Virus record (IMG/VR): IMGVR_UViG_3300043446_002534
Span: 1 to 43,143 of that record
Reading direction: 5' to 3' (one strand)
Source of the DNA: a virus
DNA: 43,143 nucleotides
Positions 5,819 to 13,833 of this stretch are shown in pieces (position 1 is the first letter of the stretch; each line of letters opens with the position of its first letter). The notes under the pieces were generated by a model. That model did no database searches. It had not been told where the DNA came from and was given only the letters and a program-made list of their open reading frames with translations. The translations under genes and the position numbers were made by a program.

Positions 5819-5868
5819 TGGTGGGCGGCACAGGGATTGAACCTGTGACCCCTCCCGTGTGAAGGGAG
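5819..5868 (-). other. attP-like core: 3' part of a tRNA-Val(CAC) gene
   Basis: Read on the minus strand, this is the 3' part of a tRNA. It has an anticodon stem CTCCC/GGGAG with loop TTCACAC (anticodon CAC, valine), a 5-base variable loop, a T arm ACAGG-TTCAATC-CCTGT, the acceptor strand GCCGCCC with discriminator A, and encoded CCA at 5821-5819. The similarity stops beyond the anticodon stem: there is no D arm or 5' acceptor strand, so it is not a working tRNA. Tyrosine-integrase phages commonly carry the 3' end of their target tRNA so that integration restores the gene. This is therefore the probable attP for integration into a host tRNA-Val. Confidence 0.85.
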
Positions 5869-5992
5869 CCAAAGAAAAATTGACCGACGTGAGAATTCGT
5901 TGATCTACACGGCTTTTTGCCAGTTTTGCAAGACCGTCCGCGACAGTTTGTCCCGCCAGACCTTACCGTCGCCCGACAAAGATGACATGAAT

Positions 5993-6020
5993 TGCACCAC
6001 TTTCGTGCTATAGTGGTGCA
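5993..6020 (+). promoter_or_regulatory. Perfect 9-bp inverted repeat (operator or leader hairpin)
   Basis: TGCACCACT (5993-6001) and AGTGGTGCA (6012-6020) are separated by 10 bases that include part of a TATAGT -10-like box (6009-6014). The repeat ends 8 bases before the AGGAGACC of the gene at 6039. It may be an operator or, as RNA, a leader hairpin like those before other early genes. No good -35 box is seen. Confidence 0.55.
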
Positions 6021-6038
6021 GACCAAAGGAGACCAAAA

Positions 6039-6245
6039 ATGAGCGGTAACGCAATCTCATACGGCATTCCAGCTTATGTCGCGCGTCTGAAAGATAAGAT
6101 CGGGAAACGCCCGATTGAGCGGCAGATCGCTTTCCTCGAGCGCAAGGTTCGCAATCCGCCCGTAGACGAAATGGGCGCATCATTGCAACGCCAAATTCAG
6201 CGCGTCATTGACGACCTTCGGGCCTCTCTGCCGCCATCGCCTTGA
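6039..6245 (+). CDS. Hypothetical small protein
   Basis: A 68-residue basic, helical protein (IERQIAFLERKVRNP, LQRQIQRVIDDLRASL) after AAAGGAGACCAAAA. Its family is not recognised. Its last 41 bases overlap tail-to-tail with the leftward gene ending at 6205. It has a standard ribosome site and its own upstream inverted repeat, so it is likely real and separately expressed. Confidence 0.6.
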   Translation: MSGNAISYGIPAYVARLKDKIGKRPIERQIAFLERKVRNPPVDEMGASLQRQIQRVIDDLRASLPPSP

Positions 6246-8613
6246 TGTCATAACCCAGGGCGGCCGCTGCCGCTGCCGGAGCGGCGCCCTTTCTGATCAT
6301 TTCCACCGCCTTGGCCCAATCAGCGTCCTTAAAGAACCGGCGCATATTTTGGATGTCCTGACGCGCTCCTGGGAGCATGTCGTCTCTGGCGATTTTCTGA
6401 CCAATAATTTTTCTGATGTCTTCGCTTTCAGATAAATTCTGCGCCACAGTTGGAGGCAACTGCGCCGCCGCATTTAATACTTTCGACGTGACGACGCCTT
6501 GAGATTGCGGCTCCGGCACGCCGTCAACGACGTGCGCTTGCTGATACTGGGTATTCATGCGCGCCTTTTGTGGCGTCGCTCCTGGGATCTGTCCCGTCAC
6601 TGCCGGGTCTTTGAACACCTTTGCGGCGTCACGCGACGTGGCGCTGCTTTGGTCATACGGGAATACGCTAACGCCGCGATTGGTGGCGCTCGCGCCGTAT
6701 CCGTATTTTCCGGCCGCCTCATTAATGGCCGCCAATTGCTCGGCCGTCGGCTGCGCGCCGGTAATGGCCCCGTGAGGTACAGTATCCAGCAAGACGCCCG
6801 TTTTATTTTTCACGCCGCTTTTCATCGTATTCGGCAAATTGGCGGCGCCTGCCGCTTGAGCGTCGATCGCGGCGCGGAAGAGTTCAGCCAGGCCGACGGC
6901 GTCATTCGTCAATGGCGCCACTGCGCCACCTCCACCGCCCGTCGGGAAATCGACTAAGGGCCTGGCGATCGTCAGAGGATTATTCTGCAGCTTACCGTTT
7001 TCCATCCAGGCGCCGACGCTTGGAATGGATGGTAGCTGACGCAGCCCCAGGGCGCTGTAGAGAGCGTCTCGAGCTCCTGCGCCTATGTGTGGCTGCCCAG
7101 GGATTTGACCTACCAGGGGCGTCTCTACGTCCCAGCGACCGACGTTGCCGTAGTCTTGTCGCGCCTCGTAGGGCATGTCCAAGACGGAATTGACGTGATC
7201 AATTTGCCCGCTCGGAACCGCCTCATGCGTGGCGCTCATTGTGTGCTTCGGCAAATAATCCTCGAAAGTATTATTCGCCTCTCGGATGGCGGACATGCGG
7301 CCCTCTAATGGGTCGCCCTTGAAACGCGCATTTTTGCCGCGCTCGTAGAGATCCTGCGCCTTGCCGTAGACCCAGGGGAGCTCCTGCATTTGCGGCCCGC
7401 TCCAATTCATCTTGCCGCCGGCGGCGGCCTTGTTCATGCGATCCGTCAGGAGGGCCGTTTCGCCGTCCATGAAAGGGTGCATGGTGCTACTGACGGCCGC
7501 CTTCCAGGGCTTGCCCTGCTTATTGGTAAAGCCGAAATTTTGCGCGGCGCGGAAATCATTGACGCCAAACAAGCCAGAAACAGGCAGGCGCGGGTCTAAT
7601 TTTGAGCGATATTCGTCAGTTTTTGGCGCCAGCTTGGCCGGCTCGCCTTTTTCGGCCGCCGTATCGAGCGTGTTCATGACTTTCTTGCGGAAGGCCATGC
7701 CGGGCTCGCCCAGGGCGCGAGAATTTTGATGCTTTAAGGAAAACCCTAATTCGCTTTCTGGCGCCACGCCGGCGGAATATGCGCCGTGCGCGTCCAGAGA
7801 TCCTTGCAATTGGTGCGGCTCATTTGTGGCCGCCATTCCGCCCTTTGCGCGCTGATACCAGGTTCCCAGGCGCGTCGGGTCTCCGAGCTCAACGGCCTCG
7901 GCGGAATTTGTAATCTCATTATCGAGTTTTCGGCGCAAATTGCCGAGGGCTTGCGGGCTGTCGATCGTACGAGGGCCGCCAACATAGCCACCCAGGCCGT
8001 CACGCTTTAAATGCTTACCGGCATTGACGAAATTGAGAACGGCCTCGTCGCCCTGACTGGCGGCCATGTCGCGCAGCATGGTTGGCGGAACCGCCTCGAA
8101 GCGCGTCTTGCCGACGGAGCTCGACGCTCGATCGCCCATTGCGGCGACTTTATTTGCATTAGCCGCCTCGAAGGCGTGCTTCGAGCCCCAATTTTCCATT
8201 ACGCGATCGGCCAGGCTGGCCTCTGGCGTTGCCGCCTGGGCGAGAGTTTTGGCGACTGGACTGGCGTCAGCTAATGCATTCGCGGCCTTGAGACCTAACA
8301 CGGCAGCCGCCATTTTGGCGCCGCCGCCAAAAACCGGCCCAAGAACGGGAGCCACTGACGCTGCCTGCATGCCGGCGATTATCGGGTGGCCCGTTTTCCA
8401 ATTCTCGACCATTGAAGGATACCCGGCCAGGCCGGCCGCATCCTGCACGCCTCCGACGCCCGTAAAGCCGTGTAGGAAACGTCCTACGCCGTCGTATCGT
8501 GTCGGCGTGGCCCCCGACGCGCCCCCCTGGGGCATGCCAGGTAAAGTGTCCACGGGTCTGAACGGTCGAGGCGTTTTATACGCCCCAGCGAAATCGGAGC
8601 CTAAGTCGTCCAT
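6205..8613 (-). CDS. Large late protein, probable internal virion/ejection protein
   Basis: An 802-residue protein that is the last gene of the leftward late block. It has no enzyme motif that I recognise. It is rich in Ala, Gly and Pro. Its N-terminal part (about 60-115) has long Ala/Gly hydrophobic stretches ('GPVFGGGAKMAAAVLGLKAA'), and another Ala-rich helix lies near the C-terminus (KGAAPAAAAAALGYD). Such compositions are typical of podovirus proteins that are carried in the head and ejected through the membrane. Its position after a series of similar proteins supports a structural role. Its ATG directly abuts the stop of the preceding gene. Confidence 0.5.
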   Translation of the reverse strand: MDDLGSDFAGAYKTPRPFRPVDTLPGMPQGGASGATPTRYDGVGRFLHGFTGVGGVQDAAGLAGYPSMVENWKTGHPIIAGMQAASVAPVLGPVFGGGAKMAAAVLGLKAANALADASPVAKTLAQAATPEASLADRVMENWGSKHAFEAANANKVAAMGDRASSSVGKTRFEAVPPTMLRDMAASQGDEAVLNFVNAGKHLKRDGLGGYVGGPRTIDSPQALGNLRRKLDNEITNSAEAVELGDPTRLGTWYQRAKGGMAATNEPHQLQGSLDAHGAYSAGVAPESELGFSLKHQNSRALGEPGMAFRKKVMNTLDTAAEKGEPAKLAPKTDEYRSKLDPRLPVSGLFGVNDFRAAQNFGFTNKQGKPWKAAVSSTMHPFMDGETALLTDRMNKAAAGGKMNWSGPQMQELPWVYGKAQDLYERGKNARFKGDPLEGRMSAIREANNTFEDYLPKHTMSATHEAVPSGQIDHVNSVLDMPYEARQDYGNVGRWDVETPLVGQIPGQPHIGAGARDALYSALGLRQLPSIPSVGAWMENGKLQNNPLTIARPLVDFPTGGGGGAVAPLTNDAVGLAELFRAAIDAQAAGAANLPNTMKSGVKNKTGVLLDTVPHGAITGAQPTAEQLAAINEAAGKYGYGASATNRGVSVFPYDQSSATSRDAAKVFKDPAVTGQIPGATPQKARMNTQYQQAHVVDGVPEPQSQGVVTSKVLNAAAQLPPTVAQNLSESEDIRKIIGQKIARDDMLPGARQDIQNMRRFFKDADWAKAVEMIRKGAAPAAAAAALGYDIKAMAAERPEGRQ

Positions 8614-9189
8614 TTATTGCTCAAATTGGTTAGGGTTAGGGCCTACGCTTTCGCGTCTTTGAAACATATTCGGCGGGGGCGGCGCGGCGCCTTTTTTCTG
8701 GAATTCCATAGAAGGAATTACAGTTCGCGGATTTTGGCCCATGCCGCCCTCTAGAGGCTCGTTTGGCGGGACAATTTCCGGGCCGCTGTAAGGAGGAGCG
8801 CCAGACATTGGCGCGTGCCAGGGCTCTGGCGCTTTTGGCGCCTCTGGAGCGGACGGGGCAGCCGGAGCGGCAGCTTGCGCCTGCCCTGGAACCCAGCCCT
8901 GCAAACTGTCCCAAACGTAACCGCCTGGGGCTTGCGCCTGCCCGCCCATGCTGCCGGAAAATAAATTAGATAAAAATCCGCCGATCTCATCCAAAATATT
9001 ACTCTCGCCCGTATCGATTTGTTGCGAATTAATCGCAGGCGTCGGCGCCGCCTTCGCCGGGGCGTTAGCGGGCGCCGCTTGCGCTTGTGAAAATTCTGGC
9101 GGGCGACGTGGCGGCAGAGGAACGGAATTCCCAGGCGCTATTGTCTCAAAGGCGCTCTGTGGCGGGCGCTTGGGAGGTAAAGGAACCAT
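8614..9189 (-). CDS. Pro/Ala-rich late protein
   Basis: A 191-residue low-complexity protein. The N-terminus contains two copies of a 'VPLPP(K/R)RPP' element at residues 2-10 and 22-31, followed by long Ala/Pro/Gln stretches and a short conserved-looking helix 'DEIGGFLSNLFSG'. It is probably largely disordered and part of the virion or an assembly factor. It abuts both neighbours without a gap, so it is part of one operon. No family is recognised. Confidence 0.5.
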   Translation of the reverse strand: MVPLPPKRPPQSAFETIAPGNSVPLPPRRPPEFSQAQAAPANAPAKAAPTPAINSQQIDTGESNILDEIGGFLSNLFSGSMGGQAQAPGGYVWDSLQGWVPGQAQAAAPAAPSAPEAPKAPEPWHAPMSGAPPYSGPEIVPPNEPLEGGMGQNPRTVIPSMEFQKKGAAPPPPNMFQRRESVGPNPNQFEQ

Positions 9190-9618
9190 TTAGTCCTCTT
9201 TCTTTCCGTTTGCTTTTTTATCTGATTTTTTACCTTTAACGAGAGCCTTCTTTGCGGCGCCCATCATTGTGTCTTCTTCTTCCTCGTCTCCAGGGCCTTC
9301 GCCTTTATCCTCGGCTTTGCTTTCAACGTCGGCGTGCTTTGCATTCCTGATCGGCGGCGCCTTTGAAGAAATATCCTGCCCAGGGCGAGGAGGCTTCGGC
9401 CCCATTGGCGGAGGCGCTTTTGGCGCAACGCCAGGGAGAGGCCCTTGCGACTGCATTGGCGGCACGGGCGCTTGCGGGGCGCTCATATGAGCCGATTGTT
9501 GTGGCGCGGCGCTTGGGCCAAGACCTTGCGGCGCGCTCATTGATTGCGGGCTTTGTGGAATGCGAGACGGCCCACCTGATGTGAGGGCCTGCATTAAGAG
9601 TTGAGCGAGTGCGGACAT
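9190..9618 (-). CDS. Pro-rich late protein with acidic/Lys-rich tail
   Basis: A 142-residue protein. A short helix at the N-terminus (MSALAQLLMQALTSG) is followed by about 75 residues rich in Pro, Ser and Gln, an acidic run (GPGDEEEEDTMMG) and a Lys-rich tail (KGKKSDKKANGKKED). It is likely disordered. The start overlaps the previous stop (TAATG). Function is unknown; it is called from coding context within the late operon. Confidence 0.5.
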   Translation of the reverse strand: MSALAQLLMQALTSGGPSRIPQSPQSMSAPQGLGPSAAPQQSAHMSAPQAPVPPMQSQGPLPGVAPKAPPPMGPKPPRPGQDISSKAPPIRNAKHADVESKAEDKGEGPGDEEEEDTMMGAAKKALVKGKKSDKKANGKKED

Positions 9619-10373
9619 TAGAAAATTGTTCCTCCAGAAGAGCCTGTTTTTGATCCGCCAGTCGCGTTACTAAATACGCTTGCTAAATCGTTCTTGGCTT
9701 GTGTGTCGCCCTGGATAAATCCAGTTTGAGGTGACGTTTGTGAAAGCGGCATGCTCCCTAAATTACCGAGGAGATTTCCATCCGCGCCGATATTAAATCC
9801 GTTATCGTTTTGCGATTGGGTTTTAGCATCCGCGCCCGCTTCGCCTGAGACGTTTCCGCCGCCAGTGCTCGCGCCCCATACGCCAGGTAATTGTCCTGGC
9901 AGTTTTGTTGTGAGCGCATTTTGTTGCGCTTCAACATCAGCCAACCAATTCTTACTGGCGTCGTATTGCGATTTCGCCATGTTGAAATCGTCAAATGCCT
10001 GCTTATCGAGCGCGCTATACCATTGGTTCAATAAATCCTGGTTTTGATCCGCCTCGGACTTATTAGTCGATTTGTGATACTGAGGATTTATTGTGTAAGG
10101 ATTAAAAGTAAATTCCGAATGTGCGTTATAATTCGGGTTTATCTTTTTAATTTTGCCAATGTTAGCGTTATAAAGATCCCACTCGTCTGCGACTTTCTTT
10201 GTCTGATTAGTCACTAAATCCGAGTAACGCTGATAATTTTGATTTTCACCGCGCTGCGCAGCCTCAAACGCTTGGCGCTCCGCTTCACGGCGTTGCTGTT
10301 CCATTTGTTGTTGTTGCTGAATAGCCATCATCATCATCATCATGCCGTTATCGCCGCCGCCACCTCCGCCCAT
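9618..10373 (-). CDS. Late structural protein with Met and Gln homopolymers
   Basis: A 251-residue protein with an extreme N-terminus: six Gly, then DNG, then six Met in a row and a run of five Gln, leading into a charged helix (EQQRREAERQAFEAAQRGE). The middle is helical and rich in Asn, Gln and Tyr, and the C-terminus is Gly/Ser-rich. The Met run is encoded by tandem ATG codons (CAT on the plus strand). AAGGATG lies before the first ATG. It resembles other Gly-flanked internal virion proteins of this genome. Function is inferred only from context. Confidence 0.5.
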   Translation of the reverse strand: MGGGGGGDNGMMMMMMAIQQQQQMEQQRREAERQAFEAAQRGENQNYQRYSDLVTNQTKKVADEWDLYNANIGKIKKINPNYNAHSEFTFNPYTINPQYHKSTNKSEADQNQDLLNQWYSALDKQAFDDFNMAKSQYDASKNWLADVEAQQNALTTKLPGQLPGVWGASTGGGNVSGEAGADAKTQSQNDNGFNIGADGNLLGNLGSMPLSQTSPQTGFIQGDTQAKNDLASVFSNATGGSKTGSSGGTIF

Positions 10374-10413
10374 AGTTTACATCCTTCTATTAGAGAATTG
10401 CGCCTTCACGCAG

Positions 10414-10860
10414 TTAAATTGTAGCTAAACGAGCGGCAGGAACTTTCATCAATGCGCGCGGGTTCCAGCTTGTGATTAATGTCCAACTATCCTTGTAGAG
10501 ACCGCCACGATTGATGCGGTCATCGATCCACAGTTCTGTCATTTCCGCCGGATAACCGTTAGCTATATACCAGTTATAGGCATTTACTGCATTCGGAAAC
10601 GGCAAGTATTTACTCGGAACTGCAAACGCATCAACTGTATCGCCCGCTGATCGACTTGCAGGAGACAGAGTTATTTGTGCAGGATCTAGTCCCGCTGCGC
10701 GAATAATATCGTCCATTGTTGCGTAATGCGCGGCGTTATTAACAATCTCTGCCGCCTTCTCAGGTGCAACGCCAGCTTTGTGTAGCATTTCCGCAAGCAT
10801 GATTGCTTCTTGCGCGCCCGTCGTTACTGTATTCGGATCTGGTTTAGGTGCTTTAGCCAT
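10414..10860 (-). CDS. Hypothetical late protein
   Basis: A 148-residue protein that I do not recognise. The N-terminal half is helical ('QEAIMLAEMLHKAGVAPEKA'). The C-terminal half contains aromatic residues ('NAYNWYIANGYPAEMTELWI') and suggests a compact domain. Its ATG overlaps the stop of the DUF4239 gene (TAATG), and AGGAGAG precedes it. It may be a small virion protein. Confidence 0.5.
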   Translation of the reverse strand: MAKAPKPDPNTVTTGAQEAIMLAEMLHKAGVAPEKAAEIVNNAAHYATMDDIIRAAGLDPAQITLSPASRSAGDTVDAFAVPSKYLPFPNAVNAYNWYIANGYPAEMTELWIDDRINRGGLYKDSWTLITSWNPRALMKVPAARLATI

Positions 10861-11609
10861 TATTTCTCTCCTATCTCTTTCAATACCCGTCCAAAGGGTT
10901 CTATTGAAACTTGTATTAAGCCTTGCCGTGCGTTTTCAAATTCATTCGTAATGAAGGCGGTGCTTCCTACACAAAAGGCCACGGCTAATGAGGCGAAGAA
11001 GGCCACGCTAGATAAAGGCTCTGAGGATACGCCAATGCAGATAAAGATTGTTGAAAGCCACAAAGACAAAAGCAACGAAGTAAAAGCATAAGTGCCGTGA
11101 ATGGATAATGTCGCCAGCTTGTAACGGTCGAGGCTAATTCGACCCATTAAATCCAAAATAAACTTTTTTGTATTCGCTGCGATGCCAGGGTCTTTTATTG
11201 GCACTGGCAATGTCTGCAATTCAATTGCGAATTTCTCGGCATTCGTTCTATCTACGCCGCCCCACATAGCGTCAGGCGTTGAAAGAATATAACGCAAGTA
11301 GTCTCTAAAATCGGCTTGCGCTTGCTCGGCGGGCTTTCCGTAATAAGTCAATGCTCTGTCGAGTTGGACAGACAATGACGCCATATCGTCAATTGTGCGT
11401 TGCTTATTTAAAAAGCCCTCACGCGCCGCGCCGAGTTGCGACGACATAACAACAGACATGACAAGAATGAGCGGCAATGTCGCAAAACGAATTGAGCTTA
11501 TTGCATCATGAGAAAGATTAGGGAAATAATAATGCCGAATGTAAATGCCAGCATAATAGCTCACAATAGCAATTGTTATGAGGGAGAGGGCCGAAGCGAA
11601 ATTATGCAC
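10860..11609 (-). CDS. DUF4239 (bestrophin-like) membrane protein
   Basis: About 249 residues from the GTG at 11609. It has two N-terminal transmembrane segments ('LSLITIAIVSYYAGIYI' and 'IRFATLPLILVMSVVMSSQL'), then a helical cytoplasmic stretch with 'EGFLNKQRTIDDMASLSVQL', and two more membrane segments near the C-terminus ('LLLSLWLSTIFICIG' and 'SSVAFFASLAVAFCVGSTAF'). This topology and the ending 'ENARQGLIQVS..P' fit DUF4239 bestrophin-like proteins. Function in phages is unknown. An earlier ATG at 11714 would overlap the upstream gene by 113 bases, so the GTG is preferred, but the start is uncertain. Confidence 0.65.
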   Translation of the reverse strand: MHNFASALSLITIAIVSYYAGIYIRHYYFPNLSHDAISSIRFATLPLILVMSVVMSSQLGAAREGFLNKQRTIDDMASLSVQLDRALTYYGKPAEQAQADFRDYLRYILSTPDAMWGGVDRTNAEKFAIELQTLPVPIKDPGIAANTKKFILDLMGRISLDRYKLATLSIHGTYAFTSLLLSLWLSTIFICIGVSSEPLSSVAFFASLAVAFCVGSTAFITNEFENARQGLIQVSIEPFGRVLKEIGEK

Positions 11610-11883
11610 TGTCTTCCCCCAATGCCTTACGGGCTTGGCGTAGGTCGCCAACAGTTCCAGATGCAGACGCCATGTCGCTAACGTCATCAGGTATCTGTTC
11701 TGCGTAATAGGCAAATGGCTTTAACGCTTCCTTTAGTTCCTCAATCCGCTTTGCTTGCGCCTCTAGTGCGTCTGCCGCTTCGTGGCACACTGTGTCGTGC
11801 AGAACTTCAGTTTTTCCGTAAGTGCGGCAGACCCAATTTACCCCACGCAATCGTTTCACAAGTTCTAAATAATCAGCCATCAT
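11602..11883 (-). CDS. Ead/Ea22-like small phage protein
   Basis: A 93-residue protein with 'ELVKRLRG' at the start and 'CHEAADALEAQAKRIEELKE' in the middle, a coiled-coil pattern seen in many small phage proteins of the Ead/Ea22 type. It shares the 'EAADA.E' element with the preceding gene, suggesting related or duplicated modules. Function is unknown. The stop lies just inside the start of the DUF4239 gene. Confidence 0.55.
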   Translation of the reverse strand: MMADYLELVKRLRGVNWVCRTYGKTEVLHDTVCHEAADALEAQAKRIEELKEALKPFAYYAEQIPDDVSDMASASGTVGDLRQARKALGEDSA

Positions 11884-12128
11884 TATTCCCCGTATCTAAT
11901 TCGCATATACTTTGCGGCAATCTCTACCATCTCTTTAATCAACTGCTGCTGATAGCCCTCTGCACACGTCTCAGGAATAAATCCGTCGCTGCCAGCATAA
12001 ACCTCGTAGATTTCCCTAAATGCGTCTTGCAGTTCCTCAATAGCGTCGGCGGCTTCGCCAAGCATTTTCATTCCGCTTGTAGTGTGCCCAAGGCGCAATC
12101 GCGCAAGTAATGGAATGTTCGTGCTCAT
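11883..12128 (-). CDS. Ead/Ea22-like small phage protein
   Basis: An 81-residue protein from the ATG at 12128, which overlaps the endolysin stop by four bases. A start at 12167 is possible but overlaps the endolysin by 43 bases. It contains 'GEAADAIEELQDAFREIYEV', echoing its neighbour. It is probably a small helical accessory protein of the lysis cluster; its function is not known. Confidence 0.55.
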   Translation of the reverse strand: MSTNIPLLARLRLGHTTSGMKMLGEAADAIEELQDAFREIYEVYAGSDGFIPETCAEGYQQQLIKEMVEIAAKYMRIRYGE

Positions 12129-12955
12129 GCTGCGCGCGGCCCTTTCCATAAAGCCTTCGCCCACCAAGGAGCGGCAGCTTTATAAGCGGCGGCAAGAGCG
12201 CCAGTTAGAACCATAACAATAGACGCTGAAGGGTTATCCATCACGCTGTTCCAATCAGCGCCAGCAAGCGCGCCAAAAAACGCAATCATTGCTGGAACTA
12301 AATATGTGTGCAGCGCATCGTCATGAGATGGCGCAGCTTGCGGAGCGTCTTTCTGACCCTTCGTCCAATCAATGAAATCACCAATCTCATCAAAGATTGA
12401 TTTTTCTTCCCCATGTGGAACAGCCTTCGCAACGACGACAGGCGCTTTCGCCGCCAGTGTTAGACCCTTCTTTTTAACATCGGCAACCCTATCACCCCAG
12501 CCCTTACCAAACACAGGCCAGGTCTTTAGTCCCCGCATAAAACTTAACCGCGTATCACATAATTCGCCGCAGCTTTTAGGATGTGCATTAGCAGCCGCCA
12601 ATGTCTGAGGGCCGATAACGCCATCAACGCGAACGCCAAGAACTTTTTGCAATGCTCTTATTGCGCGTGATGGGCCGCTATTTACGGCGAAATCGAAAAC
12701 GCATAAATCCAAACCACTAGGCAAAGTATCGCCGTGTATCCTATCCCAATAATCACGCCGATATATCTGCTCGATTTCATCCTGAGAGATTGAGCGAACT
12801 GATTGATGCGACAAACCATGCTTTGACCTCCAAGCGTCATAAGTCGCTTGTGTAACGCCCTTCATCGTAGCGCCGCCTGGATCAGCCGGATGATTGCTGT
12901 AGCCGCCTTCGTATCTTAGAACAGCGGCGAGAGCGGTCGGGTAGTTCTCTCTCAT
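12125..12955 (-). CDS. GH108 endolysin with PG-binding domain and two C-terminal membrane helices
   Basis: A 276-residue protein. Residues 1-75 are a GH108 lysozyme domain with the catalytic Glu in 'RYEGGYSNHPADPGGATMKG' (E16). Residues 80-150 match a type 3 peptidoglycan-binding domain ('CVFDFAVNSGPSRAIRALQK', 'DGVIGPQTL'). It would cleave host peptidoglycan during lysis. The C-terminus is unusual: after a charged linker (180-212) there are two hydrophobic segments (about 217-232 and 244-262) separated by a short polar turn and ending in basic residues, like a small holin or membrane anchor. No separate holin is obvious nearby. It overlaps the preceding gene by four bases (ATGA). Confidence 0.85.
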   Translation of the reverse strand: MRENYPTALAAVLRYEGGYSNHPADPGGATMKGVTQATYDAWRSKHGLSHQSVRSISQDEIEQIYRRDYWDRIHGDTLPSGLDLCVFDFAVNSGPSRAIRALQKVLGVRVDGVIGPQTLAAANAHPKSCGELCDTRLSFMRGLKTWPVFGKGWGDRVADVKKKGLTLAAKAPVVVAKAVPHGEEKSIFDEIGDFIDWTKGQKDAPQAAPSHDDALHTYLVPAMIAFFGALAGADWNSVMDNPSASIVMVLTGALAAAYKAAAPWWAKALWKGPRAA

Positions 12956-13833
12956 CCGATCTTCCGCATTGTCGGCATATTCGCAGCCTGTCCAATATTG
13001 CTGACGACTGACGCGTCGAATACTTTTCCGAGAGGAGATATTCCGCCCACAGGTTCACCCTGCCCGGCGTCGGCGAGTTGTTTCTTCATCGCCAAGCGTT
13101 GTTGAATGTCTGAAATGCCTGACGTGTCTTGCGCAAAAGCGTCGCCAACATCCGGCGCAGGCATCGCCGCGCCGCCGCCAATGCCGTTCGACCCTGGCGA
13201 ACCAGGATCTCCTCCGCCACCTCCGCCGCCACCGCCGCCTTCATCCCCGAGAACAAGATCGCCAGGACTTTCAACCGTGCCGCGATCACGCCTGGCAAAT
13301 GCGTCTCCCGCTCCTGCGCCCATGCCTGGGTCGCCAGTCACTGGCGTTGCGCCAGCGCGTCCCGTCGATGAGTTTTCAGCGTAGGCCATTGGCGACATGC
13401 CAAGCATCGCCCGAGCCGTGTTCACGCGATTGCCGTATCCGTCAATATTTGAAGCAATGCCAGTCTGCGCCCCTCTGGGGCGCTCATAATGCAAGCCAAA
13501 CATGCCGGCCGCTTCTTCCGGCGAGTGGGAATTCATCAGGGCGTTATAGGCCCTTGGGTATTGCGTCTTTAATTCGTGATCGAGAAATCCGATTTGCGTC
13601 GCGAGACTATTTGGATTGCCGCCAGTGTGCGCCGCGTAATTCAACATATTTGTCCATCTCGACCCGCGCCATTGCGCAATGCCGTGAGCCGTGCCGTGAT
13701 CGCCGCTCGGGCCGACGGGGTTAACGTGGCTTTCCTGCATCAAATTTCCGACAATGCCGGCGGCCTGGTGTGGCTGATAGCCAAGACCCTGCAACAAACC
13801 CATCGCCATTTGCGCGTTACGTGTATCGGCCAT
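12952..13833 (-). CDS. Virion-associated (tail) lysozyme
   Basis: A 293-residue protein. Residues 1-140 match phage tail lysozyme domains: 'GYQPHQAAGIVGNLMQESHV' with probable catalytic E34, then 'GTAHGIAQWRG'. The rest is low-complexity, with a run of ten Gly, and ends in a short basic tail. It probably opens the peptidoglycan locally when DNA is ejected rather than causing final lysis. It lies among the internal virion proteins and overlaps the GH108 endolysin gene by four bases, so entry and exit lysozymes are adjacent. Confidence 0.75.
   Translation of the reverse strand: MADTRNAQMAMGLLQGLGYQPHQAAGIVGNLMQESHVNPVGPSGDHGTAHGIAQWRGSRWTNMLNYAAHTGGNPNSLATQIGFLDHELKTQYPRAYNALMNSHSPEEAAGMFGLHYERPRGAQTGIASNIDGYGNRVNTARAMLGMSPMAYAENSSTGRAGATPVTGDPGMGAGAGDAFARRDRGTVESPGDLVLGDEGGGGGGGGGGDPGSPGSNGIGGGAAMPAPDVGDAFAQDTSGISDIQQRLAMKKQLADAGQGEPVGGISPLGKVFDASVVSNIGQAANMPTMRKIG

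Larger units (their letters stand above)
5739..6038. other. Intergenic region between rightward early genes and the late block
   Basis: About 300 bases without a gene. It contains the 5774 hairpin, the tRNA-Val fragment, and about 120 bases (5870-5990) with no clear feature beyond TTTGTC and GACAAA half-sites that could be integrase or regulator sites. The perfect inverted repeat at 5993-6020 closes the region. Confidence 0.6.

Noticed and set aside
5819-5868. Functional tRNA-Val gene
   Set aside because: No D arm or 5' acceptor strand is present; only the 3' part from the anticodon stem exists.
8066-8662. Rightward 198-codon open frame opposite the large late protein
   Set aside because: Antisense shadow with Ala/Arg/Pro composition and no leader; the opposite frame is part of the late operon.
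10860-11714. ATG start at 11714 for the DUF4239 gene
   Set aside because: It would overlap the upstream gene by 113 bases, and the added residues do not fit the family start.
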